Below, one piece after another: positions 46,019 to 55,551 of a stretch of 64,000 bases of DNA (positions are counted from its first letter, which is position 1; each line of letters opens with the position of its first letter). A model generated the notes under the pieces. The model made no database searches, had not been told where the DNA came from, and saw only the letters and a list, made by a program, of their open reading frames with translations. Both the position numbers and the translations under genes were made by a program. Source of the stretch: Eubacteriales bacterium OttesenSCG-928-K08 (GTDB lineage Bacteria > Bacillota > Clostridia > Christensenellales > CAG-138); the NCBI GenBank assembly GCA_030266105.1, contig JAJDHH010000004.1, positions 1-64,000 on the forward strand. The letters run 5' to 3'.

Positions 46019-48568
46019 GTGAATAAAAGCGTAATTGGAACATTCAATGGCCAGCCGGTGTATAGCTTTCAGCTCAAAAACAGGCAAAACGTCTCTGTTG
46101 AGCTGATATCGCTGGGCGCAAGGGTCACACGCATATTGGTTCCTGACGCAAATGGGAAAATTGCAAACGTTGTGCTGGGTTATGATAATCTTGAAGGTTA
46201 CATAAACGACACCGCCTATTTGGGCGCGACATGCGGGCGTGTTTGCAACCGCATACGCAACGCATCCTTTACGCTGGATGGAAAGATTTATTCACTTGAT
46301 GCTAACGATGGCCCGCACCAGCTGCATGGCGGGCCTGTTGGTTTTGCTGGCAGGCTTTGGCAGGGCACGCCTTATGGAAACGATGGCGTGAGCTTCCAGC
46401 TTTTTTCGCAGGATAATGAAAACGGTTACCCCGGCGATTTGCAGGTTTATGTAGTTTATCGCCTGCTGGATGATAACTCGCTTTATATCGAGCACAAGGT
46501 CAGCGCAAAATCCACCAAAACAGTGGCGTCGCTCACGAATCACAGCTATTTTAACCTTGCCGGGCATGATCAGGGTGATATACTTGGCCATGAGCTTTCC
46601 ATAAGTGCGGATTTTTACACCCCGGCTGATGAAACGAGGGTTGTCACCGGCGAGGTTAGGCCTGTCAGGGGCACACCGCTTGACTTTCGCGAGGCAAAAC
46701 CCGTTGGCAGGGATATCCGTGAAAATTATGAAAACCTCCGCGCCTTTGGCGGTTACGACCATAACTTTGCGCTCAACTGGAACGAAATGCGCCTTAGGGT
46801 GGCCGCCGAACTAAAAGACCCCAAAAGCGGCAGGAGTTTGCTCGTTAAAACAAGCTATCCCGGCTTGCAGCTTTACACGGCAAACGAAGCCATTAATGGC
46901 TTAAACGGCGCGAAATACGCGTCCCACCAGGGCATTTGCCTAGAGGCGCAGTATTTTCCAAACAGCATTAACATCCCGCATTTTGCGTCGCCTGTGCTGC
47001 GTGAATGGGAAACCTCGCAAAATGTGACCATATATCAGTTTGGCTTTTCGAAACATGAACAAAGAACAGGAACATTTTACATGCAGGATAGACCCGGCAC
47101 ATTAAACAAAATGGATATTGAAGCGCTGCTAAATAAAGTGGGGGAGGATTCCCACCAGGCGCTATCCGAGCTTTGCGCACTCGCAAAACAGAAAAAAAAC
47201 AGCGAGCATATCGACGCTAACATCAACCGCAAAAAGCTCCACATGGCGCTGCACTATGGCACGCCCAAAACGCGCAAAAACGCCGCCAGGCTTATTGGCG
47301 CGCTTGGCAATTCCGATGATGAGGCCACGCTGCTTGAAGCCTACAAGCACGAGCAGGTGCGCCTTGTGCGGCCATCGCTTTTGCTTGCAATAGGCGCTGT
47401 GGGAGGGAAACCCTCAGTCGTTGCTTTGCAGGGGGCGACAGTTGCGCCGGCTGCCGATGAAACCGAGGAAAAGCATGTGCGCGAGGAAACCGAGGCGCTG
47501 CGCCTTGCGCTCGCCAAGCTTGCGCCACATGTCAAAAAGCACAGCTTTATTGGGTTCCAAACGCAATATAGCGTGTTCCTGCGCGCACCGGCGGGTTTTG
47601 CGCCGATTTTAGGCGAGGAGCTGGCTGAAATGAAGATCCCCTTCCAAATGGCCGGGGGGGATACTGTGCTTTGCTCTGCGCCGGATATTCCGGCGATTAT
47701 GCGGGCGCGAACATTTATCGAGATGGTGTTCCCACTCGCCCAAAATGTGGAGGCTTCGCCACATGCGCTTGCAAAGGCCGTGGGCAGGGACTTTTTTAAC
47801 CTGATGCACGAATCGCATGAAGGTGAGCCGCCATTTAACTACCGCGTGGAATACGTAGGCACCGGGGATCGCGCAAAGTTTGTATCCATGCTGGTGAACG
47901 GGCTTGATAGCAACCTTGGTTTGAAGAATAATCCGTTTAACTATGAGGCGGAGCTGCGCCTTTTGCAACGTGCTGATGGCGCGATCGATGTTCTGTGCCG
48001 CCTGTTTACACTGGAGGATAGGCGCTTTGCTTATCGCCTGCATGCGCTGCCAGCGTCAATTTCGCCTGTAACAGCCGCGTGCATCGCCATGCTTGCAAAA
48101 AAACTTTCGCCTCATGCGCTAACAGCGCTTGATCCATGCTGCGGCAGCGGCACGCTGCTAATAGAATGGGGCAAACGCCGCCCGGGCGCAAGGCTTGATG
48201 GGCTGGATATTTCAAATGCCGCGATAAACGCCGCAAGAATAAATACTGAAGCTGCCGGGCTTAACGCAAGCTACATCACAAAGGATTGCACCCGCTATAA
48301 AGCCCGCTTTGGTTATGATCTTGTGCTTTGTAATTTACCCTTTGGCAACCGGGTCGGCACGCACAATTCAAACATGGAGCTTTACGCTGGCTTTTGCGCC
48401 AACCTTCCAGGTTGGCTGGCAAAAGATGGCATCGCGCTTTTGTATACGATGGAGTATAAGCTTTTGTGCATGCTGCTGGATAAACAGCCAATGCTAAAAA
48501 GGGTGGGCAACCAGCGCACGGAAGCGGGCGGCCTGCTGCCGCATATCGTTATTGTGCAGCGGGCATAA
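46019..48568 (+). CDS. Fusion of aldose 1-epimerase with HEAT-like and THUMP/Trm11-like methyltransferase domains
   Basis: An 849-residue protein joining two unrelated enzymes without a stop. Residues 1-345 form a full galactose mutarotase: QLHGG (His102), LTNHSYFNLAGH (His175) and GICLEAQYFP (catalytic Glu309), ending at the usual YQFGF. Residues 365-500 contain HEAT-like helices (TRKNAARLIGALGNSDDEATLLEA). Residues 510-680 resemble a THUMP-type RNA-binding region, and 690-849 are a SAM methyltransferase with DPCCGSG (705-711) and a catalytic NLPF (772-775), like Trm11/TrmN/RlmL. The start is the GTG at 46019 with GGAGG four bases before. An internal ATG at 47081 with AGGA nine bases before could yield the methyltransferase half alone. 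Confidence 0.85.
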   Translation: MNKSVIGTFNGQPVYSFQLKNRQNVSVELISLGARVTRILVPDANGKIANVVLGYDNLEGYINDTAYLGATCGRVCNRIRNASFTLDGKIYSLDANDGPHQLHGGPVGFAGRLWQGTPYGNDGVSFQLFSQDNENGYPGDLQVYVVYRLLDDNSLYIEHKVSAKSTKTVASLTNHSYFNLAGHDQGDILGHELSISADFYTPADETRVVTGEVRPVRGTPLDFREAKPVGRDIRENYENLRAFGGYDHNFALNWNEMRLRVAAELKDPKSGRSLLVKTSYPGLQLYTANEAINGLNGAKYASHQGICLEAQYFPNSINIPHFASPVLREWETSQNVTIYQFGFSKHEQRTGTFYMQDRPGTLNKMDIEALLNKVGEDSHQALSELCALAKQKKNSEHIDANINRKKLHMALHYGTPKTRKNAARLIGALGNSDDEATLLEAYKHEQVRLVRPSLLLAIGAVGGKPSVVALQGATVAPAADETEEKHVREETEALRLALAKLAPHVKKHSFIGFQTQYSVFLRAPAGFAPILGEELAEMKIPFQMAGGDTVLCSAPDIPAIMRARTFIEMVFPLAQNVEASPHALAKAVGRDFFNLMHESHEGEPPFNYRVEYVGTGDRAKFVSMLVNGLDSNLGLKNNPFNYEAELRLLQRADGAIDVLCRLFTLEDRRFAYRLHALPASISPVTAACIAMLAKKLSPHALTALDPCCGSGTLLIEWGKRRPGARLDGLDISNAAINAARINTEAAGLNASYITKDCTRYKARFGYDLVLCNLPFGNRVGTHNSNMELYAGFCANLPGWLAKDGIALLYTMEYKLLCMLLDKQPMLKRVGNQRTEAGGLLPHIVIVQRA

Positions 48569-48627
48569 TCCATTAGCATATTCGCGCGTTTAAGGCGCAA
48601 TTAAAAATACATTTGGAGGAACACACA

Positions 48628-49860
48628 ATGAACATCACAGGCTACACATGCACGCTGTGCGGCGGGGAATTCCCTTATGAGGAGGATATGCTCACCTGCC
48701 CAGATTGTGGGGAAAAGGGCATTTTGGATATCAACTTCGATTATGAAACGATCAAAAAGCAGCTCAACCGCGATACGCTTGCTGCCGATCCAACAAACAG
48801 CCTGTGGCGTTACCGTGCGCTGTTGCCCGTGGAGGGTAAGGATTGGGAGCGCTTTTTGCGCGTAGGCTGGTCACCGCTTTATCGCTCAAACCGTTTGGAG
48901 CGTGAGCTTAACGTAAAAGCGCTCTATATAAAGGACGATGGCATTAACCCCACAGGCTCGCTTAAGGATAGAGCCTCAGCCGTTGCTGTCATGCGAGCAA
49001 AAGAGCTTGGCTTTGAAACCATCGCCTGCTCATCAACGGGCAACGCTGCCTCCTCGGTTGCGGGTAATGCCGCGAGGATGGGGCTAAAAACAGTCATTTT
49101 TGTGCCCAGCCGCGCGCCCAAGGGTAAGGTCGCGCAGCTTTTGATATTTGGCGCAAATGTGATAAGCGTTGAGGGGGATTACAGGCAAACATTCGAGCTT
49201 TCACGCGCAGCGATAGATAAATGGGGCTTTTATAACCGCAACGCGGGCATCAACCCCATTATGATCGAAGGCAAAAAGACGGTTTCGCTGGAAATTGCCG
49301 AGCAGATGATGTTCCGCCCGAGCGACTGGGTGGCAGTATCCGTAGGCGATGGCTGCACGGTTGGCGGTGTATACAACGGCTTTAACGATCTTGTTAAGCT
49401 TGGCCTCATCGAGCGTGTGCCTAAAATTTTGGGCGTGCAATCGACCGGCTGCTGCCCCTTTGTGGATGCCGGAAACGCTAACCGCCCACTTTCGCCCGCC
49501 GAGGAAAATACGATTGCCGACAGCATCGCCGTTGGTGTGCCACGCAACCCCGAAAAGGCGCTTCGCGCTGTGCGCGAAAGCGGCGGCAGGTGGATTGCTG
49601 TGAGCGATGAGGATATTCTGGACGCTATGCGCGTTTTGGGCCGCACCGAGGGCGTTTTTGGCGAGCCCGCCGGGGTGACTGCAACTGCGGGCGTGCGCGC
49701 AGCTGTTAGCGCGGGGATTATTTCGCCCGATGAATCCGTCACAGTCATTAGCACCGGCAGCGGATTAAAGGATGTTGTTAACGCAATGAAGGCCGCAGGC
49801 GAGCCTTTCAGCTGCCCGCCGGATATTGAATTTCTCGCCAATAGCGGGCGCATACGCTAG
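48628..49860 (+). CDS. thrC: Threonine synthase
   Basis: A PLP enzyme converting O-phosphohomoserine to threonine, 410 residues. The N-terminus has a zinc-ribbon-like CxxC pair (CTLC ... CPDC). The core shows the PLP lysine in NPTGSLKDRAS, the phosphate-binding loop SSTGNAASSVAGNAAR and the C-terminal VISTGSGLKD. GGAGG at 48615-48619 fixes the ATG at 48628. It lies 59 bases after the fusion gene and probably shares its transcript. Confidence 0.93.
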   Translation: MNITGYTCTLCGGEFPYEEDMLTCPDCGEKGILDINFDYETIKKQLNRDTLAADPTNSLWRYRALLPVEGKDWERFLRVGWSPLYRSNRLERELNVKALYIKDDGINPTGSLKDRASAVAVMRAKELGFETIACSSTGNAASSVAGNAARMGLKTVIFVPSRAPKGKVAQLLIFGANVISVEGDYRQTFELSRAAIDKWGFYNRNAGINPIMIEGKKTVSLEIAEQMMFRPSDWVAVSVGDGCTVGGVYNGFNDLVKLGLIERVPKILGVQSTGCCPFVDAGNANRPLSPAEENTIADSIAVGVPRNPEKALRAVRESGGRWIAVSDEDILDAMRVLGRTEGVFGEPAGVTATAGVRAAVSAGIISPDESVTVISTGSGLKDVVNAMKAAGEPFSCPPDIEFLANSGRIR

Positions 49861-49904
49861 CGCTTAAGAAAACGCGAAGCCTGCAGCGCATTTGCTTTTT
49901 GGGC

Positions 49905-50013
49905 TTTTGCCTGCAGTTGCGCTGTCGGCAGCAAAATGTTAAAGAAGTGGGCGGCGCGCGGAAATGTCGCGCTTGCCCACATATTTATTATTAAGGGGTT
50001 TGTTCCTTTAATA
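49905..50013. repeat. Family B multi-hairpin repeat, copy 1
   Basis: Three hairpins in a row: TTTTGC/GCAAAA (49905-49936), GTGGGC/GCCCAC (49947-49980) and TATTAAGG/CCTTTAATA (49989-50013). Order, spacing and parts of the sequence match the copies at 55375-55492 and 59196-59311. It fills the gap between thrC and the phosphodiesterase gene. Confidence 0.7.
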
Positions 50014-50058
50014 CCCCACGGGGATTGATTTAATAAATACCACAGGAAAACTGTTGCA

Positions 50059-50547
50059 ATGAAAATTCTTGTTTTATCGGATTCTCATAATGATGTAAAA
50101 ACCATGCGCCTGCTTGTTGAAAAAATCGAGCCGGATTGCATTTTCCACCTTGGTGATTTAATCACCGATGCGCTTGAATTGAAGCAAAGCTTCCCAAACA
50201 CCCCGCTGCATTGCGTGCGGGGGAATTGTGACGATCCTTTTTATGATCGTTTTGAGCAGCTTATTTCGCTCAATGGCAAGCTCTTTTACATCACCCATGG
50301 GGATAGGTTTGGTGTAAAAACGGGGCTAACCTCCTTGCTGAAGCGGGCGGAAGGTTTTGGCGCAAATGCTGTGCTTTTTGGCCACACGCACAGGCCATTG
50401 CTTAAAAACGAAAACGGGCTGTGGGTCATGAACCCCGGCTGCGTGAGCAGGCAAATTTCTGCGCATGCGGCCGCAAGCTATGGTATCGTTGAAATAAGCG
50501 GCAGCGAAATTGCCTGCAAGCTTCATACGGTAGACAGCGCGCTTTAG
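50059..50547 (+). CDS. YfcE/MJ0936-type metallophosphoesterase
   Basis: A small cytoplasmic phosphodiesterase, 162 residues, with the five metal motifs of the calcineurin-like fold: LVLSDSHND, HLGDL, VRGNCD, THGDRFG and FGHTHRP. E. coli YfcE acts on simple phosphodiesters; the physiological substrate here is unknown. The ATG follows AGGAAA. It ends just before the his promoter and is probably separate from the his operon. Confidence 0.93.
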   Translation: MKILVLSDSHNDVKTMRLLVEKIEPDCIFHLGDLITDALELKQSFPNTPLHCVRGNCDDPFYDRFEQLISLNGKLFYITHGDRFGVKTGLTSLLKRAEGFGANAVLFGHTHRPLLKNENGLWVMNPGCVSRQISAHAAASYGIVEISGSEIACKLHTVDSAL

Positions 50548-50555
50548 CACACTAC

Positions 50556-50584
50556 TTGACTACCGCGTGAAAGTGATCTATAAT
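50556..50584 (+). promoter_or_regulatory. Promoter of the histidine operon
   Basis: TTGACT (50556-50561), exactly 17 bases, TATAAT (50579-50584): the best sigma-A match in the window. A palindrome, GCAAGTTTATAAGCTTGC, follows just downstream, where an operator or a short 5' hairpin could sit. No his leader peptide or T-box is visible in the roughly 50-base leader. Confidence 0.85.
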
Positions 50585-50642
50585 GATACTCGCAAGTTTA
50601 TAAGCTTGCGCAAATTTGTGTTAGCGGGAAAAGGAAAAGCGA

Positions 50643-51758
50643 ATGGAAATACACTTGGATACAATGCGCAAAAGCGAGCAGATCGCATTTGAGTTGCGCG
50701 ATATTTATGAGCAATATGGCTATCGTAAGTTCCGCATGGCTAAATTCGAGGAATACGATTTTTATCAGGCGAACCGCGATTTTGTGGGCTCAGGGCAAAT
50801 TCTGGCGTTCACCGGCATTAACGGCAAGCTAATGGCGCTAAAGCCCGATGTCACTATGAGCATTGTCAAAAACACAAGGGCAACGCTTGAAGCCCCCGAA
50901 AAGGCATATTACACCGAAAGCGTATACCGCGCATCGCTTGAAGCGGGCGAGTTTAGGGAAATTACGCAGATTGGCGTGGAATTTATCGGCGAGGTTACGC
51001 TTTACACCCAAAGCGAGCTTGTGTCGCTTGCGCTAAAAAGCCTTGCGTGCCTTGATAAAAACTATATTTTAGATATTTCCCACATGGGTATGTTGACCGG
51101 CTTGTTAAACGAGCTTGCTTTGCCGGGAGGCGGCAAGCGGGCAATTTTAAGCTGTGTGGAAAAAAAGAACCAGCATGAGCTTGCCGCGCTTATTGAAAGC
51201 TTTGGCATAAACGGCGCATGCAAGCCTGCGCTTTTGAAGCTTGCCGCGCTTTGCGGCCCGCTAAAAAGCTCGCTTAAAGAGCTTGAGCCTTTTGTTTTAA
51301 ATGAGCAAATGCGCGAAGCGTTTAATGAGCTTTGTGCGCTATCCAGCATATTTGAAGATGTTTCCGCGCTCAGGCTGGATTTTTCGATTACCGGCGCATC
51401 GCACTATTATAATGGGCTTATGCTGCGTGGTTACATCGCGAGCCTGCCGCGCGCGCTTTTAGTGGGCGGGCGATACGATCCGCTTTTGAAGCGCATGGGC
51501 AAACCCGAGCTTCAGGCGATGGGTTACGCCATCCACTTTGATGAGATCGAGCGCTATTTAACGCCGCCCGTCGCTTTTGAATATGACGCTGTTGTGTTAT
51601 ATGATGAAAAAACAGACCCGGCGCTAACCCACAAAATTGTTGAAGCGCTTGTAAGCCTCGGCAACCGGGTTTATGCAGGCAAAACAAAACCGCCGCGCGC
51701 GGAGCGCGCCAAGGTTTACGATGCGAGTGAAAAAACCCTTCGGGAGGTGCTGCCATGA
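50643..51758 (+). CDS. hisZ: ATP phosphoribosyltransferase regulatory subunit HisZ
   Basis: A catalytically dead relative of histidyl-tRNA synthetase that activates short HisG. Visible synthetase-like parts are the motif 2 region (TRATLEAPEKAYYTESVYRA ... REITQIGVEFIG) and the late LVGGRYDPLL. With 371 residues it lacks the anticodon domain of a true HisRS. The ATG follows AAAAGGAAAAG. It overlaps hisG by four bases. Confidence 0.93.
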   Translation: MEIHLDTMRKSEQIAFELRDIYEQYGYRKFRMAKFEEYDFYQANRDFVGSGQILAFTGINGKLMALKPDVTMSIVKNTRATLEAPEKAYYTESVYRASLEAGEFREITQIGVEFIGEVTLYTQSELVSLALKSLACLDKNYILDISHMGMLTGLLNELALPGGGKRAILSCVEKKNQHELAALIESFGINGACKPALLKLAALCGPLKSSLKELEPFVLNEQMREAFNELCALSSIFEDVSALRLDFSITGASHYYNGLMLRGYIASLPRALLVGGRYDPLLKRMGKPELQAMGYAIHFDEIERYLTPPVAFEYDAVVLYDEKTDPALTHKIVEALVSLGNRVYAGKTKPPRAERAKVYDASEKTLREVLP

Positions 51759-52384
51759 GTTTGGATTATCTTGATATCGCTTTGCCAAAGGGCAGGCTTG
51801 GCGACAAGGTGTATAAATTATTTGCTTCTGTGGGTTACGATTGTAAGGGCCTTTTAGAGGATAGCCGCAAACTTATATTTCAGGATGATAATACACGCGT
51901 GCGCTATTTTCTGATTAAACCCTCTGATGTTGCGGTTTATGTTGAGCGGGGCGCTGCGGATGTTGGCGTTGTGGGTAAGGATATCCTTTTAGAAACCGAG
52001 CCGCGTGTTTACGAGCTGCAGGATTTGAAGCTTGGCCGCTGCGCGCTTTGTGTTGCCGCCCAAAACGGCTATGAGGAGGAGTATGGCTCCATGCTGCGTG
52101 TCGCCACAAAATACCCCAATGTGGCGCGTGAATATTACCGCAAGCAGGATAGGGATATTGAAATTATCAAGCTGAATGGTTCGATTGAGCTTGCGCCGAT
52201 AATCGGCCTGACGGATGTAATCGTCGATATCGTGGAAACAGGCACCACACTAAAGGAAAACGGGCTTAGCGTTTATCGGGAGATTGCCCCGTGCAGCGCA
52301 AGGTTAATCGCAAACGAAACGAGCTATAAATTTAAGCAGGCCCGCATAGAGGAGCTTATTAAGAAGCTCTCGGAGGTACTATGA
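51755..52384 (+). CDS. hisG: ATP phosphoribosyltransferase HisG, short form
   Basis: Catalyses the first step of histidine synthesis, joining ATP and PRPP. Its 209 residues are the short form, without the C-terminal regulatory domain, which is why hisZ is present. Signatures: LPKGRLGDKV at the start, ADVGVVGKDILLE and the PRPP loop DIVETGTTLKENGL. Four-base overlaps with hisZ and hisD. Confidence 0.97.
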   Translation: MSLDYLDIALPKGRLGDKVYKLFASVGYDCKGLLEDSRKLIFQDDNTRVRYFLIKPSDVAVYVERGAADVGVVGKDILLETEPRVYELQDLKLGRCALCVAAQNGYEEEYGSMLRVATKYPNVAREYYRKQDRDIEIIKLNGSIELAPIIGLTDVIVDIVETGTTLKENGLSVYREIAPCSARLIANETSYKFKQARIEELIKKLSEVL

Positions 52385-53673
52385 TCAAGCTTTTAATGGC
52401 GGGGGATATTGACCCGCAGGCGATCAGGGATCGCCAGCCGGCAAGCAAAATCGGCCCCGCCGTTGAGGAAATTTTGGGGGATGTGAAAAAGAACGGCGAT
52501 GAAGCCCTCTTTCGTTATGCGTTGCGTTTTGATAAGGCAGCGCTAACAAACCTCGAGGTCACTCAGGAAGAAATTGAAGCGGCCGTTAAAAAAACGGACC
52601 CTGAGTTTATGTCCGTGCTAAAAGCTGCCGCAAAAAATATCGAAGCCTACCACCAGCACCAAAAAAGCAATGGTTTTATCGTTGCGGACAAGCCCGGCAT
52701 TGTGATGGGCCAGCGGGTGATCCCGCTCGATCGTGTGGGCATTTACATCCCCGGCGGCACGGCAAGCTACCCCAGCACTGTGCTTATGAATGCAATCCCC
52801 GCAAGGCTTGCGGGCGTAAAAGAAATCATAATGGTTACACCAACGGATAAGGATGGTTCAATATCGCCCGAGCGGCTTGCTGCGGCATATGTTTGCGGGG
52901 TAAACCGCATTTTTAAGGTTGGCGGCGCGCAGGCGATAGCCGCACTTGCCTATGGCACACAGACTATACCCAAAGTTGATAAAATCGTAGGCCCCGGCAA
53001 CGCATATGTTGCCGAGGCTAAGCGCCTTGTGTATGGCCTTGTTGATATTGACATGATCGCGGGGCCAAGCGAGGTGTTAATAATTGCGGATGATAGCGCA
53101 AACCCCGCATTTGTTGCGGCGGATATGCTTGCGCAGGCCGAGCATGATGTTGAGGCAGCAAGCATATTGCTCACCGCAAGCAAAAAAATCGCGGATGCTG
53201 TTAACAAAGAGCTAAAGCTTCAGCTAACAAAACTGCCCCGCAAGGAGATTGCAGGGCAATCCCTCGAAAAGAACGGACGCATCATTTTGGTGGAAAGCCT
53301 GGAAAAAGCGGTGGAGCTTTCAAACATAATCGCGCCTGAGCATTTGGAGCTTTGTGTGGAGGAGCCCTTTGCGCTCTTGGGCATTGTGCGCCATGCGGGC
53401 AGTGTCTTTTTAGGGAATTATTCACCCGAGGCGCTGGGGGACTATTTTGCAGGCCCCAACCACACGCTGCCAACACATGGCGCGGCGCGGTTTTCCTCGC
53501 CCTTGGGTGTGGAAGCGTTCGTCAAAAAATCCTCGTACCTTTATTATTCCAAAGAAGCCCTTGAAAAAGTGCAGGCGCAGGTCGCCCTTTTTGCGAAAAA
53601 GGAGGGCCTTACAGCGCACGCCAACAGCGCCACGATACGCTTTGAAAACCCAACCAGGGAGGAAGATGTATGA
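52381..53673 (+). CDS. hisD: Histidinol dehydrogenase
   Basis: Performs the last two oxidations to histidine. It is a zinc enzyme of 430 residues with the family blocks [63 protein letters not shown] and [16 protein letters not shown]. Four-base overlaps on both sides. Confidence 0.98.
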   Translation: MIKLLMAGDIDPQAIRDRQPASKIGPAVEEILGDVKKNGDEALFRYALRFDKAALTNLEVTQEEIEAAVKKTDPEFMSVLKAAAKNIEAYHQHQKSNGFIVADKPGIVMGQRVIPLDRVGIYIPGGTASYPSTVLMNAIPARLAGVKEIIMVTPTDKDGSISPERLAAAYVCGVNRIFKVGGAQAIAALAYGTQTIPKVDKIVGPGNAYVAEAKRLVYGLVDIDMIAGPSEVLIIADDSANPAFVAADMLAQAEHDVEAASILLTASKKIADAVNKELKLQLTKLPRKEIAGQSLEKNGRIILVESLEKAVELSNIIAPEHLELCVEEPFALLGIVRHAGSVFLGNYSPEALGDYFAGPNHTLPTHGAARFSSPLGVEAFVKKSSYLYYSKEALEKVQAQVALFAKKEGLTAHANSATIRFENPTREEDV

Positions 53674-54734
53674 GCCGTTTTTTATCCCCACGCTTTTCCG
53701 CAATGGAACCATATGTTCCCGGAGAGCAGCCAAAAGAGCGCGAGTTTATCAAGCTCAACACAAACGAAAGCCCATTTGCGCCCGCACCAGGGGTGGCTTT
53801 GGCGCTTAATAGCGAGCGAATAAGCAAGCTGAACCTATACCCGGATCCTGTTGCAAAGGAGGCAACGCTGCTCATTGCAGAATACTTTGGGCTTAAACCC
53901 GATCAGGTGCTTTTGGGCAATGGCTCGGATGAAATACTCGCGTTTGCTTTTCAGGCGTTTTGTGATGTGAGGCGGCCCGCTTCGTTTGCCGACATCACAT
54001 ATGGGCTTTATAGCGTTTTAAGCGGGCTCTATAGCCTGCCAACACGCGTTGCGCCGCTGATGCAGGATTTATCGCTTGAGCCGGATTATTATTATGCGAC
54101 CGAGGCGACAGTTTTTTTAGCTAACCCCAACGCGCCAACAGGGCTGGCGCTCACATTGGAGCAGATTGAGCAAATATTAAAGCGCAACCCCAACAATGTT
54201 GTTGTTGTGGATGAAGCGTATGTAGATTTTGGCGCTCAAAGCGCAGTGAGCTTAATCAATAGCTATGAAAACCTGCTCGTTGTGCAGACAATGTCAAAAT
54301 CCCGCAATCTTGCGGGGGCGCGCCTAGGTTATGCGCTTGGAAACGCGGAGTTAATTTCGGACTTAAACAAAATGAAATTTTCGTTTAATCCCTATAATGT
54401 CAACAGCCTATCTTTGCTTGCCGCCGCAGAAGCCATCAAGGATGAAAGCTATTTTAAGCGCTGCACGGATGAGATCATCCGCGTGCGTGAGATTACGCGA
54501 TCAGCTTTATTGGAGCGTGGTTTTGAGCTGACTAACTCAAAGGCGAATTTCCTTTTTGCCAAACCGCCCAAGCTTGGCGGCGGGGAATATTACCAAAAGC
54601 TGCGTCAGCTTGGCGTGCTTGTGCGTCATTTTGATAAGGAGCGCATTAGCGATTATGTGCGCATCACGATAGGCACGCAGGAGCAAATGGAAGCTCTGCT
54701 TGAAAAAACGGATCGAATTCTGGAGGGATTATGA
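53670..54734 (+). CDS. hisC: Histidinol-phosphate aminotransferase
   Basis: A fold I PLP aminotransferase, 354 residues, converting imidazole acetol phosphate to histidinol phosphate. Signatures: KLNTNESPFAPAPGV at the start, GNGSDEILAFAFQAF, NPNAPTGLAL, VVVDEAYVDF and the PLP lysine in TMSKSRNLAGARLGYA. Overlaps hisD and hisB by four bases each. Confidence 0.96.
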   Translation: MSRFLSPRFSAMEPYVPGEQPKEREFIKLNTNESPFAPAPGVALALNSERISKLNLYPDPVAKEATLLIAEYFGLKPDQVLLGNGSDEILAFAFQAFCDVRRPASFADITYGLYSVLSGLYSLPTRVAPLMQDLSLEPDYYYATEATVFLANPNAPTGLALTLEQIEQILKRNPNNVVVVDEAYVDFGAQSAVSLINSYENLLVVQTMSKSRNLAGARLGYALGNAELISDLNKMKFSFNPYNVNSLSLLAAAEAIKDESYFKRCTDEIIRVREITRSALLERGFELTNSKANFLFAKPPKLGGGEYYQKLRQLGVLVRHFDKERISDYVRITIGTQEQMEALLEKTDRILEGL

Positions 54735-55321
54735 AAGAGGCAACATTAAGCCGCAAAACAAACGAAACGGATATTAACCTGACGCTTAAGCTTGATGGCG
54801 CGGGGCAATCAAAAATCAACAGTGGCAGCGGCTTTTTCGACCATATGCTTACCCTTTTTGCAAAGCATGGTTTGTTTGATATTGAGCTAAGCTGCAAGGG
54901 TGATGTTGATGTTGATTACCACCACAGCGTGGAGGATATTGGCATAGTGCTTGGCGCGGCATTTAGTGAGGCGCTAGGTGATGGGCGCGGCATTCGCCGC
55001 TATGGCAATTGCACATTGCCGATGGATGAGGCGCTTGTGGATGTGGCGCTGGATATTTCCGGGCGGGCATATTTAAATTGCGATTTATCAATCCCATCGC
55101 CAACCGTTGGCAATTTTGACACCGAGCTTGTCGAAGAATTTCTGCTCGCATTTTGCCGCAGCTTGAAATTGACGCTGCATGTGCGCCAGCTTGCGGGGAA
55201 AAACGCGCACCATATTATCGAGGCGGTGTTTAAGGGGCTTGGGCGTGCGCTAAGAAAAGCGGTGGAGCAGGATGAAAGGCTTATGGGCCAGCTCCCCTCA
55301 ACAAAAGGGCTGCTGCTCTAA
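54731..55321 (+). CDS. hisB: Imidazoleglycerol-phosphate dehydratase
   Basis: A manganese-dependent dehydratase, 196 residues, the single-function form without the N-terminal phosphatase domain of enterobacterial HisB. The two metal-binding repeats are seen as SGSGFFDHMLTLFAKHG with DYHHSVEDIGI, and AGKNAHHIIEAVFK. The missing phosphatase is supplied by the PHP protein at the end of the operon. A terminator-like hairpin and a family B repeat follow before hisH. Confidence 0.97.
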   Translation: MKEATLSRKTNETDINLTLKLDGAGQSKINSGSGFFDHMLTLFAKHGLFDIELSCKGDVDVDYHHSVEDIGIVLGAAFSEALGDGRGIRRYGNCTLPMDEALVDVALDISGRAYLNCDLSIPSPTVGNFDTELVEEFLLAFCRSLKLTLHVRQLAGKNAHHIIEAVFKGLGRALRKAVEQDERLMGQLPSTKGLLL

Positions 55322-55327
55322 AGGACT

Positions 55328-55368
55328 TCAAAAAAGTGCTGCGGCTGCGCTGCACATCACTTTTTTGA
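55328..55368 (+). terminator. Terminator-like hairpin inside the his cluster
   Basis: TCAAAAAAGTG and its exact complement CACTTTTTTGA (11 bp) around a GC-rich loop, six bases after hisB. It looks like the true terminators in this window, yet hisH, hisA, hisF and hisI follow. It may be a partial terminator, or the second half may have its own promoter. Confidence 0.65.
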
Positions 55369-55374
55369 GTTTTC

Positions 55375-55492
55375 CACGTTTTGCTTGTTCGGCAATGCCT
55401 CACGGCCAGCAAAACGTGAAAGGTGTGGGCTTGCGAGCGTGCACGCCGCTCTTGCCCACTTATTAAAAATCAAGGGGCTGCGACCCCTTGAT
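55375..55492. repeat. Family B multi-hairpin repeat, copy 2
   Basis: Three hairpins: CACGTTTTGC/GCAAAACGTG (55375-55418), GTGGGC/GCCCAC (55425-55459) and ATCAAGGGG/CCCCTTGAT (55469-55492). It shares TTGTTCGGC and GCCTCACGGCCAGCAAA with copy 3. It splits hisB from hisH. Confidence 0.8.
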
Positions 55493-55551
55493 AATCCCCA
55501 AAGGTTTTTGGGTCAGTTGGTATTATAAAACCTACTAAAGAAAGGCAGAAT

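Noticed and set aside
50585-50642. T-box or his leader peptide before hisZ
   Set aside because: The leader is only about 50 bases, lacks the T-box sequence and has no run of histidine codons; only a short palindrome is present.
55495-55551. An internal promoter directly before hisH
   Set aside because: A TATTATAAAA stretch is present, but no -35 at suitable spacing; I left it uncalled.
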